A program made the translations under genes and the position numbers. A DNA stretch of 64,000 nt from Camelus bactrianus (taxonomy: Eukaryota; Chordata; Mammalia; Artiodactyla; Camelidae). Positions 24,172 through 35,830 of the stretch are shown here, piece after piece. The stretch covers positions 25,332,001-25,396,000 of the forward strand of contig NC_133570.1 of the NCBI RefSeq assembly GCF_048773025.1, in the 5' to 3' direction. The notes under the pieces were generated by a model. It had not been told where the DNA came from. It worked only from the letters and a program-made list of their open reading frames with translations, and made no database searches. Each line of letters starts with the position of its first letter. The stretch's first letter is position 1.

Positions 24172-27100
24172 CTAGCACAAAGGGAACGGTTTGCAGGAGA
24201 AAATTTTACTATGGTTTCTCAGTCTGTTTCCTAGTGCCGGTTTGAATTTCCTGCAGTTTTCACTGTAAAACCGAGTTGGAGCTAGTACCTCCCCATATAT
24301 ACGTATGGAGTGGAGTTTGCTACTGAAGAGAAACTTTGTGTTCCCAACAAGCTAGGTGAAGGACGGCTTTCACACACACTTATCTCTCACAACTGAGCTT
24401 CTGTAGAGACGTTCGTTCATCTAGCACAAAGGGAACGGGTTGCAGGAGAAACTTTTACTCTGGTTTCTCAGTCTGTTTCCTAGTGCCGGTTTGAAGTTCC
24501 TGCAGTTTTCACTGTAAAACCGAGTTGGAGCTTGTACCTCCCCATATATATGTATGGAGTGGAGTTTGCAACTGAAGAGAAACTTTGTGTTCCCAACAAG
24601 CTAGGTGAAGGACGGCTTTCACACAGACATATGTCTAAGAACTGAGCATGTGGAGAGACGTTCGTTCATCTAGCACAAATGGAACGGGTTGCAGGGGAAA
24701 GTTTTACTCTGGGTTCTCAGTCTGTTTCCTAGTGCCGGTTTGAAGTTCCTGCAGTTTTCACTGTAAAACCGAGTTGGAGCTAGTACCTCCCCATATATAT
24801 GTATGGAGTGGAGTTTGCAACTGAAGAGAAACTTTGTGTTCCCAACAAGCTAGTTGAAGGACGGCTTTCACACACACTTATCTCTCAGAACTGAACATGT
24901 GGAGAGACGTTCGTTCATCTAGCACAAAGGGAACGGGTTGCAGGAGAAAATTTTACTATGGTTTCTCAGTCTGTTTCCTAGTGCCGGTTTGAATTTCCTG
25001 CAGTTTTCACTGTAAAACCGTGTTGGAGCAAGTACCTCCCCATATATATGTATGGAGTGGAGTTTGCAACTGAAGAGAAACTTTGTGTTCCCAACAAGCT
25101 AGCTGAAGGACGGCTTTCACACACACTTATCACTCAGAACTGAACATGTGGAGAGACGTTCGTTCATCTAGCACAAAGGGAACGGGTTGCAGGAGAAAAT
25201 TTTACTATGGTTTCTCAGTCTGTTTCCTAGTGCCGGTTTGAATTTCCTGCAGTTTTCACTGTAAAACCGAGTTGGAGCTAGTACCTCCCCATATATATGT
25301 ATGGAGTGGAGTTTGCAACTGAAGAGAAACTTTGTGTTCCCAACAAGCTAGGTGAAGGACGGCTTTCACACACACTTATCTCTCAGAACTGAGCATGTGG
25401 AGAGACGTTCGTTCATCTAGCACAAAGGGAACGGGTTGCAGGGGAAACTTTTACTATGGTTTCTCAGTCTGTTTCCTAGTGCCGGTTTGAATTTCCTGCA
25501 GTTTTCACTGTAAAACCGAGTTGCAGCTAGTACCTCACCATATATATGTATGGAGTGGAGTTTGCAACTGAAGAGAAACTTTGTGTTCCCAACAAGCTAG
25601 TTGAAGGACGGCTTTCACACACACTTATCTCTCAGAACTGAACATGTGGAGAGACGTTCGTTCATCTAGCACAAAGGGAACGGTTTGCAGGAGAAAATTT
25701 TACTATGGTTTCTCAGTCTGTTTCCTAGTGCCGGTTTGAAGTTCCTGCAGTTTTCACTGTAAAACCGAGTTGGAGCTAGTACCTCCCCATATATATGTAT
25801 GGAGTGGAGTTTGCAACTGAAGAGAAACTTTGTGTTCCCAACAAGCTAGGTGAAGGACGGCTTTCACACACACTTATCTCTCAGAACTGAGCATGTGGAG
25901 AGACGTTCGTTCATCTAGCACAAAGGGAACGGGTTGCAGGAGAAAATTTTACTATGGTTTCTCAGTCTGTTTCCTAGTGCCGGTTTGAATTTCCTGCAGT
26001 TTTCACTGTAAAACCGAGTTGGAGCTAGTACCTCCCCATATATATGTATGGAGTGGAGTTTGCAACTGAAGAGAAACTTTGTGTTCCCAACAAGCTAGTT
26101 GAAGGACGGCTTTCACACACACTTATCTCTCAGAACTGAGCATGTGGAGAGACGTTCGTTCATCTAGCACAAAGGGAACGGGTTGCAGGAGAAACTTTTA
26201 CTCTGGTTTCTCAGTCTGTTTCCTAGTGCCGGTTTGAATTTCCTGCAGTTTTCACTGTAAAACCGAGTTTCAGCTAGTACCTCCCCATATATATGTATGG
26301 AGTGGAGTTTGCAACTGAAGAGAAACTTTGTGTTCCCAACAAGCTAGTTGAAGGACGGCTTTCACACACACTTATCTCTCAGAACTGAACATGTGGAGAG
26401 ACGTTCGTTCATCTAGCACAAAGGGAACGGTTTGCAGGAGAAAATTTTACTATGGTTTCTCAGTCTGTTTCCTAGTGCCGGTTTGAAGTTCCTGCAGTTT
26501 TCACTGTAAAACCGAGTTGGAGCTAGTACCTCCCCATATATATGTATGGAGTGGAGTTTGCAACTGAAGAGAAACTTTGTGTTCCCAACAAGCTAGGTGA
26601 AGGACGGCTTTCACACACACTTATCTCTCAGAACTGAGCATGTGGAGAGACGTTCGTTCATCTAGCACAAAGGGAACGGTTTGCAGGAGAAAATTTTACT
26701 ATGGATTCTCAGTCTGTTTCCTAGTGCCGGTTTGAATTTCCTGCAGTTTTCACTGTAAAACCGAGTTGGAGCTAGTACCTCCCCATATATACGTATGGAG
26801 TGGAGTTTGCTACTGAAGAGAAACTTTGTGTTCCCAACAAGCTAGGTGAAGGACGGCTTTCACACACACTTATCTCTCACAACTGAGCTTCTGTAGAGAC
26901 GTTCGTTCATCTAGCACAAAGGGAACGGGTTGCAGGAGAAACTTTTACTCTGGTTTCTCAGTCTGTTTCCTAGTGCCGGTTTGAAGTTCCTGCAGTTTTC
27001 ACTGTAAAACCGAGTTGGAGCTTGTACCTCCCCATATATATGTATGGAGTGGAGTTTGCAACTGAAGAGAAACTTTGTGTTCCCCACAAGCTAGGTGAAG

Positions 27101-29263
27101 GACGGCTTTCACACAGACATATGTCTAAGAACTGAGCATGTGGAGAGACGTTCGTTCATCTAGCACAAATGGAACGGGTTGCAGGGGAAAGTTTTACTCT
27201 GGGTTCTCAGTCTGTTTCCTAGTGCCGGTTTGAAGTTCCTGCAGTTTTCACTGTAAAACCGAGTTGGAGCTAGTACCTCCCCATATATATGTATGGAGTG
27301 GAGTTTGCAACTGAAGAGAAACTTTGTGTTCCCAACAAGCTAGTTGAAGGACGGCTTTCACACACACTTATCTCTCAGAACTGAACATGTGGAGAGACGT
27401 TCGTTCATCTAGCACAAAGGGAACGGGTTGCAGGAGAAAATTTTACTATGGTTTCTCAGTCTGTTTCCTAGTGCCGGTTTGAATTTCCTGCAGTTTTCAC
27501 TGTAAAACCGTGTTGGAGCAAGTACCTCCCCATATATATGTATGGAGTGGAGTTTGCAACTGAAGAGAAACTTTGTGTTCCCAACAAGCTAGCTGAAGGA
27601 CGGCTTTCACACACACTTATCACTCAGAACTGAACATCTGGAGAGACGTTCGTTCATCTAGCACAAAGGGAACGGGTTGCAGGAGAAAATTTTACTATGG
27701 TTTCTCAGTCTGTTTCCTAGTGCCGGTTTGAATTTCCTGCAGTTTTCACTGTGAAACCGGGTTGGAGCTAGTACCTCCCCATATATAAGTATGGAGTGGA
27801 GTTTGCAACTGAAGAGAAACTTTGTGTTCCCAACAAGCTAGGTGAAGGACGGCTTTCACACACACTTATCTCTCAGAACTGAGCATGTGGAGAGACGTTC
27901 GTTCATCTAGCACAAAGGGAACGGGTTGCAGGGGAAACTTTTACTATGGTTTCTCAGTCTGTTTCCTAGTGCCGGTTTGAATTTCCTGCAGTTTTCACTG
28001 TAAAACCGAGTTGCAGCTAGTACCTCCCCATATATATGTATGGAGTGGAGTTTGCAACTGAAGAGAAACTTTGTGTTCCCAACAAGCTAGTTGAAGGACG
28101 GCTTTCACACACACTTATCTCTCAGAACTGAACATGTGGAGAGACGTTCGTTCATCTAGCACAAAGGGAACGGTTTGCAGGAGAAAATTTTACTATGGTT
28201 TCTCAGTCTGTTTCCTAGTGCCGGTTTGAAGTTCCTGCAGTTTTCACTGTAAAACCGAGTTGGAGCTAGTACCTCCCCATATATATGTATGGAGTGGAGT
28301 TTGCAACTGAAGAGAAACTTTGTGTTCCCAACAAGCTAGGTGAAGGACGGCTTTCACACACACTTATCTCTCAGAACTGAGCATGTGGAGAGACGTTCGT
28401 TCATCTAGCACAAAGGGAACGGGTTGCAGGAGAAAATTTTACTATGGTTTCTCAGTCTGTTTCCTAGTGCCGGTTTGAATTTCCTGCAGTTTTCACTGTA
28501 AAACCGAGTTGGAGCTAGTACCTCCCCATATATATGTATGGAGTGGAGTTTGCAACTGAAGAGAAACTTTGTGTTCCCAACAAGCTAGTTGAAGGACGGC
28601 TTTCACACACACTTATCTCTCAGAACTGAGCATGTGGAGAGACGTTCGTTCATCTAGCACAAAGGGAACGGGTTGCAGGAGAAACTTTTACTCTGGTTTC
28701 TCAGTCTGTTTCCTAGTGCCGGTTTGAATTTCCTGCAGTTTTCACTGTAAAACCGAGTTGCAGCTAGTACCTCCCCATATATATGTATGGAGTGGAGTTT
28801 GCAACTGAAGAGAAACTTTGTGTTCCCAACAAGCTAGTTGAAGGACGGCTTTCACACACACTTATCTCTCAGAACTGAACATGTGGAGAGACGTTCGTTC
28901 ATCTAGCACAAAGGGAACGGTTTGCAGGAGAAAATTTTACTATGGTTTCTCAGTCTGTTTCCTAGTGCCGGTTTGAAGTTCCTGCAGTTTTCACTGTAAA
29001 ACCGAGTTGGAGCTAGTACCTCCCCATATATATGTATGGAGTGGAGTTTGCAACTGAAGAGAAACTTTGTGTTCCCAACAAGCTAGGTGAAGGACGGCTT
29101 TCACACACACTTATCTCTCAGAACTGAGCATGTGGAGAGACGTTCGTTCATCTAGCACAAAGGGAACGGTTTGCAGGAGAAAATTTTACTATGGATTCTC
29201 AGTCTGTTTCCTAGTGCCGGTTTGAATTTCCTGCAGTTTTCACTGTAAAACCGAGTTGGAGCT
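24172..29263. repeat. HOR-B: 10-monomer repeat (2,490 bp), two tandem copies
   Basis: 24,172-26,773 matches 26,662-29,263 at offset 2,490. Shared marks include atatatacgtatgg with ttgctactg, cacaactgagcttctgtag, gggttctcag, gtgttggagcaag, gctagctgaagg with cactcag, and gcaggggaaac. I saw about eight differences, among them tccccacaag (27,083), catctgg (near 27,638), gtgaaaccggg (near 27,750), atataagtatgg (near 27,783), and cctcacca against cctcccca. The match ends at the cctaccc variant near 29,271. Confidence 0.88.
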
Positions 29264-31890
29264 AGTACCTACCCATATATATGTATGGAGTGGAGTTTGC
29301 AACTGAAGAGAAACTTTGTGTTCCCAACAAGCTAGGTGAAGGACGGCTTTCACACAGACATATGTCTAAGAACTGAGCATGTGGAGAGACGTTCGTTCAT
29401 CTAGCATAAATGGAACGGGTTGCAGGGGAAAGTTTTACTCTGGTTTCTCAGTCTGTTTCCTAGTGCCGGTTTGAAGTTCCTGCAGTTTTCACTGTAAAAC
29501 CGAGTTGGAGCTAGTACCTCCCCATATATATGTATGGAGTGGAGTTTGCAACTGAAGAGAAACTTTGTGTTCCCAACAAGCTAGGTGAAGGACGGCTTTC
29601 ACACAGACATATGTCTAAGAACTGAGCATGTGGAGAGACGTTCGTTCATCTAGCACAAAGGGAACGGGTTGCAGGAGAAACTTTTACTCTGGTTTCTCAG
29701 GCTGTTTCCTACTGCCGGTTTGAAGTTCCTGCAGTTTTCACTGTAAAACCGAGTTGTAACTAGTACCTCCCCATATATATGTATGGAGTGGAGTTTGCAA
29801 CTGAAGAGAAACTTTGTGTTCCCAATAAGCTAGGTGAAGGACGGCTTTCACACACACTTATCTCTCAGAACTGAGCTTCTGGAGAGACGTTCGTTCATCT
29901 AGCACAAAGGGAACGGGTTGCAGGAGAAACTTTTACTCTGGTTTCTCAGGCTGTTTCCTAGTGCCGGTTTGAAGTTCCTGCAGTTTTCACTGTAAAACCG
30001 CGTTGGAGCTTGTACCTCCCCATATATATGTATGGAGTGGAGTTTGCAACTGAAGAGAAACTTTGTGTTCCCAACAAGCTAGGTGAAGGACGGCTTTCAC
30101 ACACACTTATCTCTCAGATCTGAGCATGTGGAGAGACGTTCGTTCATCTAGCACAAAAGGAACGGGTTGCAGGAGAAACTTTTACTCTGGTTTCTCAGGC
30201 TGTTTCCTAGTGCCGGTTTGATGTTCCCTCAGTTTTCACTGTAAAACCGAGTTGGAGCTAGTACCTCCCCATATATATGTATGGAGTGGAGTTTGCAACT
30301 GAAGAGAAACTTTGTGTTCCCAACAAGCTAGGTGAAGGACGGCTTTCACACACACTTATCTCTCAGAACTGAGCATGTGGAGAGACGTTCGTTCATCTAG
30401 CACGAAGGGAACGGGTTGCAGGAGAAACTTTTACTCTGGTTTCTCAGTCTGTTTCCTAGTGCCGGTTTGAAGTTCCTGCAGTTTTCACTGTAAAACCGAG
30501 TTGGAGCTTGTACCTCCCCGTATATATGTATGGAGTGGAGTTTGCAACTGAAGAGAAACTTTGTGTTCCCAACAAGCTAGGTGAAGGACGGCTTTCACAC
30601 ACACTTATCTCTCAGAACTGAGCATGTGGAGAGACGTTCGTTCATCTAGCACAAAGGGAACGGGTTGCAGGAGAAACTTTTACTCTGGTTTCTCAGGCTG
30701 TTTCCTACTGCCGGTTTGAAGTTCCTGCAGTTTTCACTGTAAAACCGAGTTGGAACTAGTACCTCCCCATATATATGTATGGAGTGGAGTTTGAAACTGA
30801 AGAGAAACTTTGTGTTCCCAATAAGCTAGGTGAAGGACGGCTTTCACACACACTTATCTCTCAGAACTGAGCTTCTGGAGAGACGTTCGTTCATCTAGCA
30901 CAAAGGGAACGGGTTGCAGGAGAAACTTTTACTATGGTTTCTCAGTCTGTTTCCTAGTGCCGGTTTGAAGTCCCTGCAGTTTTCACTGTAAAACCGAGTT
31001 GGAGCTTGTACCTCCCCGTATATATGTTTGGAGTGGAGTTTGCAACTGAAGAGAAACTTTGTGTTCCCAACAAGCTAGGTGAAGGACGGCTTTCACACAC
31101 ACTTATCTCTCAGATCTGAGCATGTGGAGAGACGTTCGTTCATCTAGCACAAAAGGAACGGGTTGCAGGAGAAACTTTTACTCTGGTTTCTCAGGCTGTT
31201 TCCTAGTGCCGGTTTGATGTTCCCGCAGTTTTCACTGTAAAACCGAGTTGGAGCTAGTACCTCCCCATATATATGTATGGAGTGGAGTTTGCAACTGAAG
31301 AGAAACTTTTTGTTCCCAACAAGCTAGGTGAAGGACGGCTTTCACACACACTTATCTCTCAGAACTGAGCATGTGGAGAGACGTTCGTTCATCTAGCACG
31401 AAGGGAACGGGTTGCAGGAGAAACTTTTACTCTGGTTTCTCAGTCTGTTTCCTAGTGCCGGTTTGAAGTCCCTGCAGTTTTCACTGTAAAACCGAGTTGG
31501 AGCTTGTACCTCCCCGTATATATGTATGGAGTGGAGTTTGCAACTGAAGAGAAACTTTGTGTTCCCAACAAGCTAGGTGAAGGACGGCTTTCACACACAC
31601 TTATCTCTCAGAACTGAACATGTGGAGAGACGTCCGTTCATCTAGCACAAAGGGAACGGGTTGCAGGAGAAACTTTTACTCTGGTTTCTCAGGCTGTTTC
31701 CTACTGCCGGTTTGAAGTTCCTGCAGTTTTCACTGTAAAACCGAGTTGGAACTAGTACCTCCCCATATATATGTATGGAGTGGAGTTTGCAACTGAAGAG
31801 AAAATTTGTGTTCCCAATAAGCTAGGTGAAGGACGGCTTTCACACACACTTATCTCTCAGAACTGAGCATGTGGAGAGACGTTCGTTCAT
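29152..31890. repeat. P-P pair followed by two M cassettes
   Basis: Two successive monomers carry the perfect palindrome agacatatgtct (29,356 and 29,605). The first is followed by a catctagcataaatgg head, the second by a normal caaaggg head. M cassettes follow at 30148 and 31144, 996 bp (four monomers) apart. Marks include gttgtaac (29,755), ccgcgttgg (near 29,999), gatgttccctcag (near 30,220), ttgaaactg (30,791) and gacgtccgttc (31,629). The stretch is repeated at 55,045-57,783. Confidence 0.85.
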
Positions 31891-34800
31891 CTAGCACAAA
31901 GGGAACGGGTTGCAGGAGAAACTTTTACTCTGGTTTCTCAGTCTGTTTCCTAGTGCCGGTTTGAAGTTCCTGCAGTTTTCACTGTAAAACCGAGTTGGAG
32001 CTTGTACCTCCCCATATATATGTATGGAGTGGAGTTTGCAACTGAAGAGAAACTTTGTGTTCCCAACAAGCTAGGTGAAGGACGGCTTTCACACAGACAT
32101 ATGTCTAAGAACTGAGCATGTGGAGAGACGTTCGTTCATCTAGCACAAATGGAACGGGTTGCAGGGGAAAGTTTTACTCTGGGTTCTCAGTCTGTTTCCT
32201 AGTGCCGGTTTGAAGTTCCTGCAGTTTTCACTGTAAAACCGAGTTGGAGCTAGTACCTCCCCATATATATGTATGGAGTGGAGTTTGCAACTGAAGAGAA
32301 ACTTTGTGTTCCCAACAAGCTAGTTGAAGGACGGCTTTCACACACACTTATCTCTCAGAACTGAACATGTGGAGAGACGTTCGTTCATCTAGCACAAAGG
32401 GAACGGGTTGCAGGAGAAACTTTTACTATGGTTTCTCAGTCTGTTTCCTAGTGCCGGTTTGAATTTCCTGCAGTTTTCACTGTAAAACCGTGTTGGAGCA
32501 AGTACCTCCCCATATATATGTATGGAGTGGAGTTTGCAACTGAAGAGAAACTTTGTGTTCCCAACAAGCTAATTGAAGAACGGCTTTCACACACACTTAT
32601 CACTCAGAACTGAACATGTGGAGAGACGTTCGTTCATCTAGCACAAAGGGAACGGGTTGCAGGAGAAAATTTTACTATGGTTTCTCAGTCTGTTTCCTAG
32701 TGCCGGTTTGAATTTCCTGCAGTTTTCACTGTAAAACCGAGTTGGAGCTAGTACCTCCCCATATATATGTATGGAGTGGAGTTTGCAACTGAAGAGAAAC
32801 TTTGTGTTCCCAACAAGCTAGGTGAAGGACGGCTTTCACACACACTTATCTCTCAGAACTGAGCATGTGGAGAGACGTTCGTTCATCTAGCACAAAGGGA
32901 ACGGGTTGCAGGGGAAACTTTTACTATGGTTTCTCAGTCTGTTTCCTAGTGCCGGTTTGAATTTCCTGCAGTTTTCACTGTAAAACCGAGTTGCAGCTAG
33001 TACCTCCCCATATATATGTATGGAGTGGAGTTTGCAACTGAAGAGAAACTTTGTGTTCCCAACAAGCTAGTTGAAGGACGGCTTTCACACACACTTATCT
33101 CTCAGAACTGAACATGTGGAGAGACGTTCGTTCATCTAGCACAAAGGGAACGGTTTGCAGGAGAAAATTTTACTATGGTTTCTCAGTCTGTTTCCTAGTG
33201 CCGGTTTGAAGTTCCTGCAGTTTTCACTGTAAAACCGAGTTGGAGCTAGTACCTCCCCATATATATGTATGGAGTGAAGTTTGCAACTGAAGAGAAACTT
33301 TGTGTTCCCAACAAGCTAGGTGAAGGACGGCTTTCACACACACTTATCTCTCAGAACTGAGCATGTGGAGAGACGTTCGTTCATCTAGCACAAAGGGAAC
33401 GGGTTGCAGGAGAAAATTTTACTATGGTTTCTCAGTCTGTTTCCTAGTGCCGGTTTGAATTTCCTGCAGTTTTCACTGTAAAACCGAGTTGGAGCTAGTA
33501 CCTCCCCATATATATGTATGGAGTGGAGTTTGCAACTGAAGAGAAACTTTGTGTTCCCAACAAGCTAGTTGAAGGACGGCTTTCACACACACTTATCTCT
33601 CAGAACTGAGCATGTGGAGAGACGTTCGTTCATCTAGCACAAAGGGAACGGGTTGCAGGAGAAACTTTTACTCTGGTTTCTCAGTCTGTTTCCTAGTGCC
33701 GGTTTGAATTTCCTGCAGTTTTCACTGTAAAACCGAGTTGCAGCTAGTACCTCCCCATATATATGTATGGAGTGGAGTTTGCAACTGAAGAGAAACTTTG
33801 TGTTCCCAACAAGCTAGTTGAAGGACGGCTTTCACACACACTTATCTCTCAGAACTGAACATGTGGAGAGACGTTCGTTCATCTAGCACAAAGGGAACGG
33901 TTTGCAGGAGAAAATTTTACTATGGTTTCTCAGTCTGTTTCCTAGTGCCGGTTTGAAGTTCCTGCAGTTTTCACTGTAAAACCGAGTTGGAGCTAGTACC
34001 TCCCCATATATATGTATGGAGTGGAGTTTGCAACTGAAGAGAAACTTTGTGTTCCCAACAAGCTAGGTGAAGGACGGCTTTCACACACACTTATCTCTCA
34101 GAACTGAGCATGTGGAGAGACGTTCGTTCATCTAGCACAAAGGGAACGGTTTGCAGGAGAAAATTTTACTATGGATTCTCAGTCTGTTTCCTAGTGCCGG
34201 TTTGAATTTCCTGCAGTTTTCACTGTAAAACCGAGTTGGAGCTAGTACCTCCCCATATATACGTATGGAGTGGAGTTTGCTACTGAAGAGAAACTTTGTG
34301 TTCCCAACAAGCTAGGTGAAGGACGGCTTTCACACACACTTATCTCTCACAACTGAGCTTCTGTAGAGACGTTCGTTCATCTAGCACAAAGGGAACGGGT
34401 TGCAGGAGAAACTTTTACTCTGGTTTCTCAGTCTGTTTCCTAGTGCCGGTTTGAAGTTCCTGCAGTTTTCACTGTAAAACCGAGTTGGAGCTTGTACCTC
34501 CCCATATATATGTATGGAGTGGAGTTTGCAACTGAAGAGAAACTTTGTGTTCCCCACAAGCTAGGTGAAGGACGGCTTTCACACAGACATATGTCTAAGA
34601 ACTGAGCATGTGGAGAGACGTTCGTTCATCTAGCACAAATGGAACGGGTTGCAGGGGAAAGTTTTACTCTGGGTTCTCAGTCTGTTTCCTAGTGCCGGTT
34701 TGAAGTTCCTGCAGTTTTCACTGTAAAACCGAGTTGGAGCTAGTACCTCCCCATATATATGTATGGAGTGGAGTTTGCAACTGAAGAGAAACTTTGTGTT

Positions 34801-35830
34801 CCCAACAAGCTAGTTGAAGGACGGCTTTCACACACACTTATCTCTCAGAACTGAACATGTGGAGAGACGTTCGTTCATCTAGCACAAAGGGAACGGGTTG
34901 CAGGAGAAAATTTTACTATGGTTTCTCAGTCTGTTTCCTAGTGCCGGTTTGAATTTCCTGCAGTTTTCACTGTAAAACCGTGTTGGAGCAAGTACCTCCC
35001 CATATATATGTATGGAGTGGAGTTTGCAACTGAAGAGAAACTTTGTGTTCCCAACAAGCTAGCTGAAGGACGGCTTTCACACACACTTATCACTCAGAAC
35101 TGAACATCTGGAGAGACGTTCGTTCATCTAGCACAAAGGGAACGGGTTGCAGGAGAAAATTTTACTATGGTTTCTCAGTCTGTTTCCTAGTGCCGGTTTG
35201 AATTTCCTGCAGTTTTCACTGTAAAACCGAGTTGGAGCTAGTACCTCCCCATATATATGTATGGAGTGGAGTTTGCAACTGAAGAGAAACTTTGTGTTCC
35301 CAACAAGCTAGGTGAAGGACGGCTTTCACACACACTTATCTCTCAGAACTGAGCATGTGGAGAGACGTTCGTTCATCTAGCACAAAGGGAACGGGTTGCA
35401 GGGGAAACTTTTACTATGGTTTCTCAGTCTGTTTCCTAGTGCCGGTTTGAATTTCCTGCAGTTTTCACTGTAAAACCGAGTTGCAGCTAGTACCTCCCCA
35501 TATATATGTATGGAGTGGAGTTTGCAACTGAAGAGAAACTTTGTGTTCCCAACAAGCTAGTTGAAGGACGGCTTTCACACACACTTATCTCTCAGAACTG
35601 AACATGTGGAGAGACGTTCGTTCATCTAGCACAAAGGGAACGGTTTGCAGGAGAAAATTTTACTATGGTTTCTCAGTCTGTTTCCTAGTGCCGGTTTGAA
35701 GTTCCTGCAGTTTTCACTGTAAAACCGAGTTGGAGCTAGTACCTCCCCATATATATGTATGGAGTGGAGTTTGCAACTGAAGAGAAACTTTGTGTTCCCA
35801 ACAAGCTAGGTGAAGGACGGCTTTCACACA
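31891..35830. repeat. HOR-B copies 3 and 4 (one diverged, one truncated)
   Basis: 31,891-34,131 follows 24,421-26,661 and 34,132-35,830 follows 26,662-28,360, both at offset 7,470 (30 monomers). The third copy has its own marks, gctaattgaagaacgg near 32,569 and ggagtgaagtttgc near 33,271. The fourth keeps atggattctc, atatacgtatgg, tccccacaag and catctgg. It stops at the P palindrome at 35,830, just before the junction with the next block. Confidence 0.85.
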
